A stretch of DNA of 64,000 nucleotides, from NCBI GenBank assembly GCA_011799875.1, contig CM022303.1, positions 732,976,587 through 733,040,586 on the forward strand. The letters run 5' to 3'. This stretch comes from Thinopyrum elongatum (Eukaryota; Streptophyta; Magnoliopsida; Poales; Poaceae). The translations under genes and the position numbers were made by a program. The notes beneath the pieces were generated by a model. That model was not told the DNA's origin and ran no database searches. It saw nothing but the letters and a program-made list of their open reading frames with translations. Shown one piece after another: positions 53,957 through 64,000 of the stretch (the stretch's first letter is position 1; the number at the start of each line of letters is the position of its first letter).

Positions 53957-56634
53957 TCAGGCATGCCCCAACATGCCCTCGCTGATCATTCTCGTCACAA
54001 CAAGATTTCAGTTTCACGGTTACTTTTCTCGTGATTGATTTCTTTCCTGTAGATCAGTTCAGACCAACATAGGCATATGTGACATGTGAAAATAACCATG
54101 CTCACTCATACTTCATGTCTAAATTAAGATAACAAAATAGCCATGGATCATGCATGTCAAAATAGCAATATGCAAATTCCATTAATATTATCATAACCAT
54201 GATTCAAATATTCTAGCTAGCAACCACAAAACATTAACCATATCAAGTGTTTAAGATACTTGCCTTGTGCATGCAAAAATATTGATTGCACTCCAAAAGT
54301 TTTGAAATATTTATCTTCCCTCCATATCCTATTTTCAAAATATTAAAATTATCATTAAATTTGAAAACAGTACCAAAAAGTGTTTCAAATATTTTTGAAA
54401 TAAATACTAAAATAAACTAGATGAAAAACTAGGAATAACAGAAAAAGAATCAATTTATTTGGAGTTCATATGAATTACTTAAGGAATTTTTTAGTAGAAA
54501 TAAATGATGGAATGGATTATTTAATTGATCCAACAAAAACTAAGCTTAGGAAAAATGTTCACCCAAGTTAGATTAATAGAACATGATTTTAGGAGTCTGT
54601 AGAAATTTGAATAATCAAATTTGGATTTGAATTGGCTGTTGTGGAATTATTTGAGTCATCCTAAAAAAGAAAAAAAGAAAAGAAAAGAGTTGCGCCCTGA
54701 GCGCCATTTAACCGAGCGGTGTCACTAGGCCGGGCCCAGCCATTCGGCTGCGTGGAAGGACCGATGACGTCGATGGTGTACTCCAAGAATAGCTTTCCTC
54801 GCAGAGAAAACGTAAGCACTGGAATGCGCTGCTGGCGGGACAGAGGTGACTCACCGACAGGTGGGGCCCACCTGTTGGGTTTGTCTTCCACCCTTGCGCG
54901 CGCCTGGGAAGAGACAGGGGCGAGGCTCCGGCAGCGATCCCCGGTGGCAGGGACCTCCATTCGCGGAACTGGCTGCACCGGTGTGTTCCTGAGGGTGGGC
55001 CGCATCCGTGGAATGAAGAAAAGGTCGCCGGAGAGCTCGGATTCTAGTGGGGATTCAAGCATGGCGGAGGCGAGCTACGGGTTGAAGAGGGCTTTTGCCC
55101 ATAGGCTTCTTTCGATGGAATTGATGGATGGGTTGGATATACGGTAGCTCGAGGATGGTAGTGGTGCAATAATTCCGACAAATGGGTCTGCGGTTAGCTC
55201 GGAATTGACGGAACCGAGGGGGCGGTGGTTCTCGTCGGAGAGGAGGAAGACGACCACCCATGGGTAGATTGGGGGCTCGGGTTGCTTCGTAGGGAAGGGA
55301 AAGGTGGCGCTGATCAAGAGGGGGTGCCCGGGGTGGCTTATATAGGGAGGGGGTGCCGATCCCATGGCTTCTAGAGAACGGCTCGTCGGCGGGTGGCCAT
55401 TCATGGCGCCGCTGAGGCCGGTGAGGCCATTGCGAGGTTGGTGGGGTTAGGTGTGGGCGGTGGCCGTCCACATTTAAGCAAGGGACGCACTGGCGAGGTC
55501 GGGCGGCTCGGGCGGTGCCGTGCCTGAGTGAAACACGGCGGCGGCGACTCGGGACGGCAGTTGGCCGGCGCTAGGCGGAGCCAGCGGCCAAGGGAGAGGG
55601 TCGGCAGGATGTTGGTGGCTTGCGGAGCAAGGGGAGGAGGAGGTGTGCATGCAGGCGACACAGCAAAGGGCTTGGCAGGGCTCGGGTGCCGTCGGGGTGC
55701 AGTGCGGGCGCTCTGGCCACGCTCGGAGCACGCACGCAGACTGCTCGACAAATTGCCCCGGCACGCTAGGTTGCTCCATTTGAGCTAAAATCTAGTAAAG
55801 TGGCCATACTTGTTCTGGTAGAGATTCTGGACATACTGGTTTGTTAGGAGGAAGTGCCAAGTGTAGTTTAGAGAGTTGTCAAATTTCTGTCATGCCCACA
55901 AAATGTTCAACAGAATGCTAGTGCTAGCTAGGTGATCCTTCTGGATGTGAAACTTGGCAGTATGATGTCTCTCTGGTTGATAGAGATGGTGGTGGAGTTG
56001 GTTTGACAAAAAGATAAACTTGATAGTGCAAGTTTTACCAGAATTCATTTCTGGACAGAAACTACAGGAGGTTATTTGGTGGCTTTACAAAATTCATATA
56101 GGGCTGAGCTTATGGAGTTAAGGGTTTGGTAGGAAGGACTATGAGTGGGAAAAATTTCAGAATTGTTTGAGCAAGGAAAATTAGGGCTGCAATTGAAACT
56201 CAAAAATAGGACATAATTGAAAAGAGGATGTTGTGCTCAAAATCTTCAAAAGACCAAGTTGGGTTTTTGCACCAAAGTGATATACAAGCATCACATGACC
56301 CATCATAATTTTTGTGGAATTTTTAAAGAATTATTTAAAATGATTGTAGTGCAACAGAGGTATTTAAAGTATTGAGAAAGCCCTTTAGAGAATTGTTTTG
56401 AAGCAATTTTATTATGAAAATAATTCCTACTGTTAGTAAAATATAAAAGAAATGATTTAAGAAGACTACCCAAGCCCATAATATTTTACCAAAAAAATTT
56501 ATATGGAGGGTAGAATTTTAGAAAGTCAGAAACAGAAAAGGCTCTAAAATTGTTAAAGGACTTATTATAAATCAAAATTTTATTTCTGGCCAAATTTTAC
56601 TTAATAAAAATATGGTTAAATTTTTCGGGTGTTA
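53957..56634 (-). repeat. LTR-like copy 2, right part
   Basis: Resumes the sequence of copy 1 at the point matching 37648 and runs to TGTTACA at 56634. On the minus strand this is the start, TGTAACACCCG. It includes 125 bp (54236-54360) and about 290 bp (56345-56634) missing from copy 1. Copy 2 without the CACTA element would be about 4.3 kb. Confidence 0.75.
55337..55344 (-). promoter_or_regulatory. TATA box of LTR-like copy 2
   Basis: TATATAAG on the minus strand, at the position matching 38883-38890. Confidence 0.55.
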
Positions 56635-57060
56635 CAATTCAACACACAAATCGACGACGCATGCAGAACAAATGCATAAGGATTATATTCTTTAAATGCT
56701 AAAGTCCTTCGAATCGGAGAGGCCCTTAAAGTGAATATTTGTCCATAGTACATCGAACCTGTCCATTACTATTGACGTTATTAGCTGCATCCAAAATGAT
56801 ACGAAAGGTAGGTGCCTCAAGGACAACGAGCTTTCAAAAGCTCAATGATCGTCCCGATTTTTCGCCTCCTGATTCGTGCTCTAGATAAACGATTGCACGG
56901 AGCCTCATTATCCATTTATAATGATCCATCAAGCAAACACATGCCGGCACTCTTTTTCCTCCCCTAACTTACGGCTGCCACAATTAATGCCATGGGCCTC
57001 GCACGGAGCACACATGCTTTCCTCAATGGTTTCATGGCTAGTCTCATTATCAAGGGTGTC
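56635..57060. other. Unassigned sequence
   Basis: Flank of the LTR-like block. No gene, terminal repeat or target duplication recognised. Confidence 0.4.
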
Positions 57061-57062
57061 TA

Positions 57063-57588
57063 CTCACTTCGTTTCTTTTTACTTCTCATATTAGTTTTGT
57101 CTGAAGTCAAACTTTCTGAAATCAGCGACAATTAATATGGATCGGAGGGAGTATCAACATTCACAATACCAAATCAATATCATTAATTAAATTCATCATG
57201 AAATATTTTATTATATTGTATTTATTTGGAATTGTAGATTTTTCTTTGTGAAACACAATATAGACGTAGACGTTCACATACATGTACATATACTCACCTC
57301 TATGAACGCATGAATGCACACCCTACCCCTATGAGCACCTCCGAAAGAATCACTGAAATAATAAAGCCGTTAAGTCCTAGAATAAATTCAGGAAAGTGCG
57401 AGCACCTGTGCCAAGTCTAGGACTTGAACCTGGGTTGGCAGGTTCCACCACAAGCAACCTAACCAACTGAGCTAGGCTCGGTTTGCGGAATTGTAGATGT
57501 TGATATTTTTTAAAATAAATTTGGTCAAACTTTACAAAGTTTTACTTAAGACAAAACTAATCTTCGAAGTAAAAAAAAATGGAAGGAG
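57063..57588. mobile_element. Stowaway-type MITE, chimeric, with nested SINE
   Basis: TA flanks at 57061-57062 and 57589-57590. The ends (TACTCACTTCGTTTC... and ...ATGGAAGGAGTA) extend into a TIR of about 60 bp around TTAGTTTTGTCT. Without the SINE and its duplication it is about 267 bp. Near its left third is GATCGGAGGGAGTA (57140-57153), which looks like the terminus of another Stowaway element. It replaces sequence that should pair with the right arm. Confidence 0.75.
57240..57486 (-). mobile_element. tRNA-derived SINE (Au-like)
   Basis: On the minus strand the 247-bp element begins GCAAACCGAGCC. It has a pol III A box TAGCTCAGTTGG (57463-57474) and a B box GGTTCAAGTCC (57420-57430), a tRNA-unrelated body, and an A-rich tail (CACAAAGAAAAA). 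It is flanked by a perfect 12-bp duplication GGAATTGTAGAT (57228-57239 and 57487-57498). It inserted into the Stowaway MITE. The Au-SINE name is from memory of grass SINEs and is less certain than the class. Confidence 0.9.
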
Positions 57589-57590
57589 TA

Positions 57591-58450
57591 CATACTTAAC
57601 CCCAAAAAGAAAATTGTACCTACGTATGCACTTGCGTAGGATTAAAGAGGTGGTGGCGAGAACCTGAGCACCCCAGCGTCACAAGGCATTGGCGCCTTGA
57701 CTACCGCTAAACGAACTCACAATCTGCTAGTAATTAGCACGAGGGAAAACACATCCTATACGACCTGCTGCTTTTTGCTGGTCCTAGTGACCGCTAACAG
57801 CTTATTGAATTATTGCTTGGTCATATTTACTACATATTGTTTTTTGCTAAAGAAGCCGAAAGTCAGGAGCTCGTGTGGAGGGGGAGCAAGAACCTGAAGA
57901 TGGGGCTCCATGTTTGAGTGCATCTCTAGTGGAAATCTAGTAGGAGGTTAAGCATTGATGCTCCTCGCTTACCCGGAGTTTACCTTTTTTTTTCTTCACT
58001 ATGAGCCTAATCGTATTGTCGAAATTTTGCTAACGGCATTGACACAGTAGCTAATTTGTAACAACACATTACACACACCTGTGGTGAAAATGTTTTGCAT
58101 TCTTGTTCAATCGATTATTTGTTGTGGTTTGTGCATGGCTGCAGAGGCTTTTTCCAATAAAAAAATGCAGTAGTATACTCTACAATTGAATTGTTCGTGA
58201 CCCTTTTTTAGACTATGCTGCCGTGACCTTACAAAGGGTATCTATTGGTAATGCACTAGCAACAAATTTAAAGGCCGCACATGCACGTAGGTGCTCTAGT
58301 GGATGCACTGGCTCCATTGATCTCTACTTTATTAAGTTGCATCAAGATAGTTAGGTATATGCATCAACCCAGCTAAAATCAGGACAGCGAGTTCTGCAAT
58401 ACTCTCAGATCAGTACTGCATACATGCATGCACCCAGGTACTGATCGACA
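57591..58450. other. Intergenic sequence, no gene seen
   Basis: Short ORFs only. It contains GTCACAAGGCATTGGCGCC (57679), nearly repeated at 35606, probably from a shared old repeat. 58450-58606 is probably the 3' flank of the AP2/ERF ORF. Confidence 0.4.
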
Positions 58451-58606
58451 TCACACATCCACAACACTTGAATCAATCGGTCTCAAGAGCACATTTGTAC
58501 TATCGATTATGTTTCTGTTGCCAACATGCAGCCGCTTTATTGCCCAATGTTTTTATTAGCGTGGAATTGGGAGGTCGGCGGAAAGTCGGATGTGTGGTCG
58601 TCAGTA

Positions 58607-58918
58607 TCAGTCCTTGTCCGCGCCGCTCTTTCTGGCCCCACCGGCCACCATCGACGAAGAAGATGATCCTGCAGCAGTGCAGCTCATCCTGGTAGCAGCC
58701 TCGGTGCCGGTGGGGAAGTTGAGCACGGCGGTGGCGCCCTTCTGTGCGAAAGCGGCACGGTCGTATGCCCGCGCAGCCTCCTCGACGATGTCGAAGGTGC
58801 CGAGCCAGACGCGTGAGCCACCGCGCTCCGGGTCCCGGATCTCCGCCGCGAACTTGGCCCACGGCCGCTTCCTCAGGCCGCGGTACTTGCCTAGCTCCTT
58901 CTCATCCTCCAGATGATG
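58607..58918 (-). pseudogene. AP2/ERF-domain transcription factor ORF lacking a visible start codon
   Basis: On the minus strand 58918-58607 encodes 103 residues containing one AP2/ERF domain (58885-58712): [38 protein letters not shown], ending LNFP. The Ala and Asp in AAEIRD are those of the ERF rather than the DREB subgroup. The usual Gly in RPWGKF is Ala here. A short Ser-rich tail ends KSGADKD before TGA. Such small single-domain ERFs bind GCC-box promoters in stress and hormone responses. No ATG precedes the domain in frame; TAG at 58919-58921 directly adjoins the ORF. Either the start was lost, an upstream exon joins at that AG, or initiation is non-AUG. A TATA box stands about 160 bp upstream. 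Confidence 0.8.
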
Positions 58919-59077
58919 CTAGTGCTAACTTGCTATTGCTAGCTAGGGGTCGAGGATTCGAGGTCTATTGCTAGCTATTCGAGGTCGAGGTCGATGAGTA
59001 GCTATTGCTAGCTAGCTAGTACTAGTATCTAGCTTGCTAGCTAGCTGCATGTGGGTGCCGGCATATGCAGCAGCTAG

Positions 59078-59086
59078 CTATTTATA
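59078..59086 (-). promoter_or_regulatory. Probable TATA box of the AP2/ERF gene
   Basis: TATAAATAG on the minus strand, about 160 bp upstream of the ORF, with a CCCCGCCC box just before it. The leader between them is full of CTAGCTAG and CGAGGTCGAGG repeats. Confidence 0.5.
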
Positions 59087-59099
59087 CACAATGGGCGGG

Positions 59100-59344
59100 G
59101 TATGCAGCAGCTAGAGCTATGGGCGCTTGCATCATGGAGGCGTATCACATCATCCATCACCTGTCCTGCCTTTATCACTTATCAGCAGCAGCTACCACAC
59201 GGCACGCACACACAATTAAGCTAGGCAAGTGTTACTGACCGATCCATATACGACAACTGATGGACATGGGCAGGTGAGAAGCTAGGAAAGTACGAATAAT
59301 CAGCTGCAAGCAGTCGATCGGGATATATTCTCCTGGTATCCACA
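59100..59344. other. Upstream region of the AP2/ERF ORF
   Basis: No ORF or transposon recognised; probably promoter. Confidence 0.4.
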
Positions 59345-60495
59345 AGTTTTATTTTTCTTCGAAAGGAAGGTTAAACCACCCGGCCGCTGCATCCGCGAAT
59401 GCACACATACATAATATTATCAAAGTTGATGCAAGGCAACGAAGGCCAAAGTGATCAACAAGCAGAGTACATTAGATGGACAACGATGGCAGAACCATGA
59501 CAAGATATGAAAAAGCACCTACGACTAAGTCACTTTCTTCTGCAGCAACACCTTTAAGAAGGAAGAACGCACTCATGGTAACGTTGCCACACCTAGCCTG
59601 AGAGTGCCAGTCACCATCTTGATGGCCGATCTTCCGAGATCTGCACCATCCACTACTCTGCACAAACCACTGTAGTGTCCACTGGAAATAGCCTCAAAGC
59701 AGGCCTCCACCGGAACTCCTCGTACCCGTGTACCAACATAGGCCCAAATCAAAGATCGGGCCCCATTGGTAGTCATCCGCATCACGGGATGAGTTCCACT
59801 CATCGCTAAACAAAGGTGGCGACGCCACAAACCACACAAGGATTCTCTGATCCAAATGAAGTCGCGGGCATGCCATTGACGGGCCTACAGATGAGAGCGC
59901 CTATGCCACACCACCGCATCACTACCATGTGAACACACATGACCGAGAAAGCCCACCAAGCCGACCGCCTCTGAAGAGGAGTGCCCTGCGTCGCCGGCGG
60001 CGACAATAGGAGGGAGCGGCGCCAGCTGAAGGTTGGGCGGTATGTCTCCCACCAAATACAAGCGCCATGGCCGCCAGGAAGCCACCGACACACGGCCACA
60101 TGTGGCCGTCGAACCTCAATCTAGCACGACACGCGCCCGCCGAGTAGGATCCACGAACCCGCGGTGAAGCTATGCCCTCCGCTGCACCTCCTGTGCAGGA
60201 ACCTGCGCGAAGCCGCCAGGGATACCACAGAACATCGACGGTCTATAGCACCCACCTGCCCACGCTTGGGAAGCCAGGAACAATGGCCCCGCTGCCGCCG
60301 ACCACGCGGGCTTGGCAAGGGGAGGCGACACGGAGGAGGAGGGCCTAGTGGGGGCGGCCTAGAGGAGCCACCCATGTCACCCTCGAGCGTAATGTTACCC
60401 TGCCAAAGCCTGACCCCGACAGTAAATATCGATCGACGAAGGCTGGCCGGTGGCAGCCGCGCTTTCGTTTCGTTCCGTGACGTAAGCCGCGATGC
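59345..60495 (-). mobile_element. Retroposon segment, LINE 3'-end type
   Basis: On the minus strand a GC-rich sequence ends GGTTTAACCTTCCTTTCGAAGAAAAATAAAA, abridged here at its A-rich tail, like other grass LINE-type retroposons. Several ORFs of 60-130 codons overlap it in many frames, none resembling a known protein. The right border is approximate. Confidence 0.45.
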
Positions 60496-60498
60496 CGG

Positions 60499-63310
60499 TT
60501 GTAACATCCCCAGCATCACACTACAGTGATCACCTCCTAATCATGCCATGTCAGCAAGTTTAACCGTGCCTAGTCATCATTTGCATCATATTGCATTTCA
60601 ACTCCTAATTCAAACTCCAATTTAATTCAAAGTGGAAAATAAAAGTTGTTCCAATTTGGAAATAAAAATGTTCATTAAATAGCACATAATTCATAACTAA
60701 TTATGTTCAGGAAAAAAACATCAAAAAATTCCTTAGGTGACCCTAGGATCAACAAAACCAAGCCAACAACTATCAAATAGATTAAATTGATTTGAACAAA
60801 ATGTTATAAGTTAAGCTATGGCCCTGAAACTTTTTGAGCATACTCATAGCATTGCATCATATTTATGTGGCAAGTTACGCATTTTACAAAAAATCAGTTG
60901 GTGTCAAATGAAATTGTAAAACAGAGACAAAATATGAAACAGAAAAAGAAAATGGAAAGGAACTAGACCTACTGTGTGACTGGGCTTCAAAGTCCACAGT
61001 AGCATGGCCCAGCCACAACCGGCCTTCTCCTCCCTCACGTGCAGAGAGGAAGGCAGAGCCATGGCGTGGCCACGGCGCAGGCCGTCCACGCGTCCGATGA
61101 GCTCGTGTCGAGCATCCACGACACCCCTAGCTGGATAAGATAGTCCCCGTCCCCATAGACAAACCCTAGCCTCCCCATTCTCTCTCTCTCGTTCATCCCG
61201 TTCCTCTGTTCGTCGCCCGAAGCCACTGTCGTCACGCACTTCGTCGATCCCGCGGCCACCGGACTTCCCTCGCCGCGCCAAGATGTCCATGAGCCTCCCC
61301 GCGGTCGTCTCCTTCGTCTCCACTAAAGAAACCGAGCTGGGCCGTGCCGCACGCTCGGGATCGAGCCGTTTTCCCGCCACGGCCGCCGCACCTCGACGTC
61401 GCGTTCGCCACGACCGGCCACCCTCGCGCCTCCTGACCATGTCTACGAGCATCGCTGTGAGCTCCTCTGCCTATTCCACCTCTTTTCCCCTTCGATCCGT
61501 TGTCGTATGTTGTCGTACCACGGCTATGGCCGGAGCTTCGCTTTCGCGTACGCGTACGTGCTGTTGCTGCTGCTGCTGCCGCCTGCTCCTGCCCATGGCC
61601 GCGGCTCCTGTGCCTCGCCCGCTGCTCCCACGCTCGCCTGCTGCCGCTTCTGCTAACTGCTCCTGCTAGTGGCTGCTGCTGCTGCTAGCCACGGCCATGG
61701 CCATGGCCGTGTGCGTGGCTGTGTGTGTGTGCGCGCGCGTGTGTTGCTGTGTAGTGTGCGTGCTCTGTGTGTGTGCGTGAGTGTGTGTGGCCGGCTGGGC
61801 CACTGCCCAGTGGGGCCGGCCCAAAAAAAAAATGAAAATGAAAATAATAAATAATAAAAATGATTACTGTTTTAATTAATTAGTTAATTAATTAGTTAGT
61901 TAGTTAATTATTTAGTTAATTTAGTTAATTAACCTAATTAACTACTGACAGGTGGACCTACTGTCAGTCACATGGGCAGAATGCTGGGTACACTTTTGTG
62001 TACCCATAGCATTTTTTCATTTAATTATTTTCGGATTTAGTTAATTCCAGTAATTTCAGAAAATTGCCAAAACATTGAAAATTCATAGAATTTAAACCGT
62101 AGTTCGGATTGAAAAAGTTAAAACATGAAAGTTGCTCAGAACGACGAGACGCATCCGAATACGCAGACCGTTCGTCTGTCATGCGTCCCTAGCATGGTGA
62201 ACCTGCAACCGTCCTCCTCCGTTTCATTTGTCCGGAAAGGCCAGACTTCGGGAAAACATTCCCGGATGTTCTCCTCCTTCACCGTTGTCGTGTAGCACTA
62301 CGTTAGGCCACCTCTAGCATCGCGTATCGTATTGTCATGCATATGTAGCCATGTATTTATATTGTTTCTTCTCCCCCTTTCTTCCCGGTAGACCCCGAGG
62401 CCGCTGATGATGACCTGGAAATCGACTACTACATCGTCGGAGTTTTTTTTTCATCTGCCAAGCAAACAGGCAAGCACCCCCATTTTGAACATGCATATAT
62501 CGCCTACTCTCTTCTCTCTTATGCTTGCATTAGAACTGCTACTGTTACTGTATCCCATATCTGCTGCATAGCCTGTTTATTGTAACCTGCCTTGCTACCT
62601 TGCTGGTTATCCTAGACTGTTTAGAATAGGCTGGGTAGAGACCCGACAGAGACCCCCACTTGATCCCGACTGCCCCGCTGGATATCAGAAGACCCGATCA
62701 TCGGGATTGAAGACCAGACCCTAGCACCGCACATCACTTCCCTCTTAGTTGCCGACACTACTAGGTTACCGTCGAGTGCCGAGGGTGATACCTCGTCAGC
62801 ACTTCTGATGATAACCTTGTAGGTTAGTTAATCGGTTGTGGTAAGCGAGGGTGATTCCTCCTACACCACCCCCGATAACAGCGTCGTCGTGCAACTTCTC
62901 AAGTGTGGACCTCGAGGGTGATTCCTCCTTCGTTCACCTTGACGGTAACATCAGTGGGAATTCCATCGAGGGTGATTCCTCAGGGTTCCCTTGGTGTCAG
63001 ACACACAGATACTGTTGTTGATTTGACTTGCACTAAACTATGTTACTAAAGATGGGTTGGCCCGGAGGGGTACCCGCGCGAGCTTTATGCGAGGTGATGT
63101 GTAATCGGGTGTACCTGAAGGGTACCCGAGACTTGAACACGAGGCGTGGCCGGGCATTCCTCGCCCTTGCCGCAAGTCCTCGAGACGGGGCGACAGGGTC
63201 ACATCGATCGTGAGTCTCTGCTCATTTCCGCGCGCTCCTAAACCACTAAGCGGTTTGGATATTTGATCCGAGGGGCCTCTGGACCGATAGCACTAACCAT
63301 CACGTGGGCA
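60499..63310 (+). mobile_element. LTR-type retroelement sequence (TGTAACATCCCC start)
   Basis: It begins TGTAACATCCCC. AT-rich sequence leads into a CT-rich, GC-rich leader-like region (61150-61700) and a (GT)n tract (61718-61790). Further on are a short acidic peptide frame (EAADDDLEIDYYIVG near 62400) and four copies of CGAGGGTGATTCCTC. The layout parallels the long LTR-like repeat at 35986-56634, which starts TGTAACACCCG on its sense strand. No gag or pol is present. It appears interrupted at 63311 by another element. Confidence 0.55.
62780..62981. repeat. Four spaced copies of CGAGGGTGATTCCTC
   Basis: Copies start at 62780 (variant), 62846, 62913 and 62967, with spacings of 66, 67 and 54 bp. 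Confidence 0.9.
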
Positions 63311-64000
63311 TAGTGTGACGACCCCGGCTTAATCGTGCACTAATCATACACGCAAATGCGCACGATCAAGCCTAAGGACTCACTTGAAGATATCACAACA
63401 CAACTCTAAAACATAAAATAAAGTCATACAAGCTTAATATTACAAGCCAGGGCCTCGAGGGCTCGAATACAAGCTCGATGGCATACAAGCGTCAGCGGAA
63501 GCATTAGATATCTGAGTACAGATATATTACAGAGAGAGAGATAAGCCTTCACAGAGGCGGGGTAAAAATAAAAACTACGATCGAAAGGCGTAGGCCTCCT
63601 GCCCTGGACCCTCCGATCCTACTCCTGGTCGTCGAACGGCTCCTCGTAGTAGTAGTACTCGCCAGGCGGATAGTAGTACTGGTCGTCGGCTGGGGCTTCT
63701 GGCTCAGGGGCTCCGTCGTCTGGTGGCATCAAATGGAAAAATGGGGAAAAAAGAAAATAAAGCAAACGTGAGTACTCATCCGAAGTACTCAGCAAGCAAG
63801 GATCTACACTACATATGCATCATTGTCAAAGGAATGGCTGTATATGTGGACTGGGCTGCAGAAATGCCAGAGTAGAGGGGGAAAGCCTAGTCCTATCGAA
63901 GACTAGCATCTTCAACAATCTTCGACAGTCTTGCAGCATCAGGAGAGAGCAGATGAACATAATGTAAAGTAGTAGTAGTAATATCATCAACCTCGACCTG
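63311..64000 (-). mobile_element. End of a second LTR-type element, minus strand
   Basis: TGTGACGACCCCGGCTTAATC begins abruptly inside the preceding element, so this is probably an insertion border. On the minus strand it encodes a 36-residue peptide (63729-63619, MPPDDGAPEPEAPADDQYYY then Tyr/Glu-rich). It recalls the acidic Tyr-containing peptide of the element at 60499. The element continues beyond the window. Confidence 0.55.

Noticed and set aside
57420..57474. A tRNA gene on the minus strand
   Set aside because: A and B boxes are present, but the body does not fold as a complete tRNA, and the unit has an A-rich tail and 12-bp target duplication, so it is a SINE.
58500..58916. Open frames of 120 codons (minus) and 108 codons (plus) over the AP2/ERF region
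   Set aside because: They are in the wrong frame or strand. The AP2/ERF domain is read in a different minus-strand frame that has no ATG.

Overview
The window is transposon-dominated plant nuclear DNA. It has the hallmarks of a large-genome Triticeae grass (wheat, barley or Aegilops type): nested Copia and Gypsy LTR retrotransposons, CACTA elements whose subterminal repeats contain TTTAGTCCCGGTT, Stowaway MITEs with CTCCCTCCGT ends, and a tRNA-derived SINE. The species assignment is inferred from repeat style only. No bacterial-type gene organisation, CRISPR array or rRNA gene is visible.

Layout. 1-1.9 kb: the first exon of a GDSL esterase/lipase gene (minus strand, running off the left edge) plus a decayed tandem copy holding a Stowaway MITE. 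3.0-3.6 kb: a poly(A)-tailed retroposon segment. 3.66-23.5 kb: a three-layer nest. An old Gypsy fragment is split by a decayed Copia element (4509-22953, plus), which is split by a younger Copia element of the same family in the opposite orientation (6627-16241, minus, perfect CTGAG target duplication). 23.5-28.4 kb: a tandem array of about 655-bp units with a 3.5-kb CACTA deletion derivative in one unit. 28.4-35.5 kb: CACTA ends, a spliceable gene-like region without an intact ORF, retroposon tails and a Tourist-like MITE. 36.0-56.6 kb: two head-to-tail copies of a roughly 4-kb LTR-like sequence; the second is split by a 12.4-kb CACTA element (41551-53953, ACA duplication). 56.6-64 kb: a chimeric Stowaway with a nested SINE, a small AP2/ERF gene without a visible start codon, another retroposon tail, and two LTR-type sequences.

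Proteins. Both Copia elements carry gag, protease, integrase, reverse transcriptase and RNase H, all defective. The large CACTA element carries a Tnp2-type transposase, a second ORF ending in a Ulp1/C48-type protease domain, a coiled-coil/transmembrane ORF and an intact 150-codon ORF of unknown function. All but the last two are broken, mostly by CAG-to-TAG, TGG-to-TAG/TGA and CGA-to-TGA type changes. The only likely host genes are the GDSL exon and the AP2/ERF ORF.

Most notable: inside the large CACTA element, two copies of a SNF2 helicase fragment resembling the plant CLSY/DRD1 group lie as an inverted repeat with a 14-nt loop. Transcription would give a long hairpin RNA matching a class of genes used for RNA-directed DNA methylation, which could be a transposon-encoded counter-silencing device. 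Three insertions in the window (Stowaway, small CACTA, large CACTA) each sit in one copy of a local duplication while the sister copy keeps the empty site, so the insertion boundaries can be read directly.
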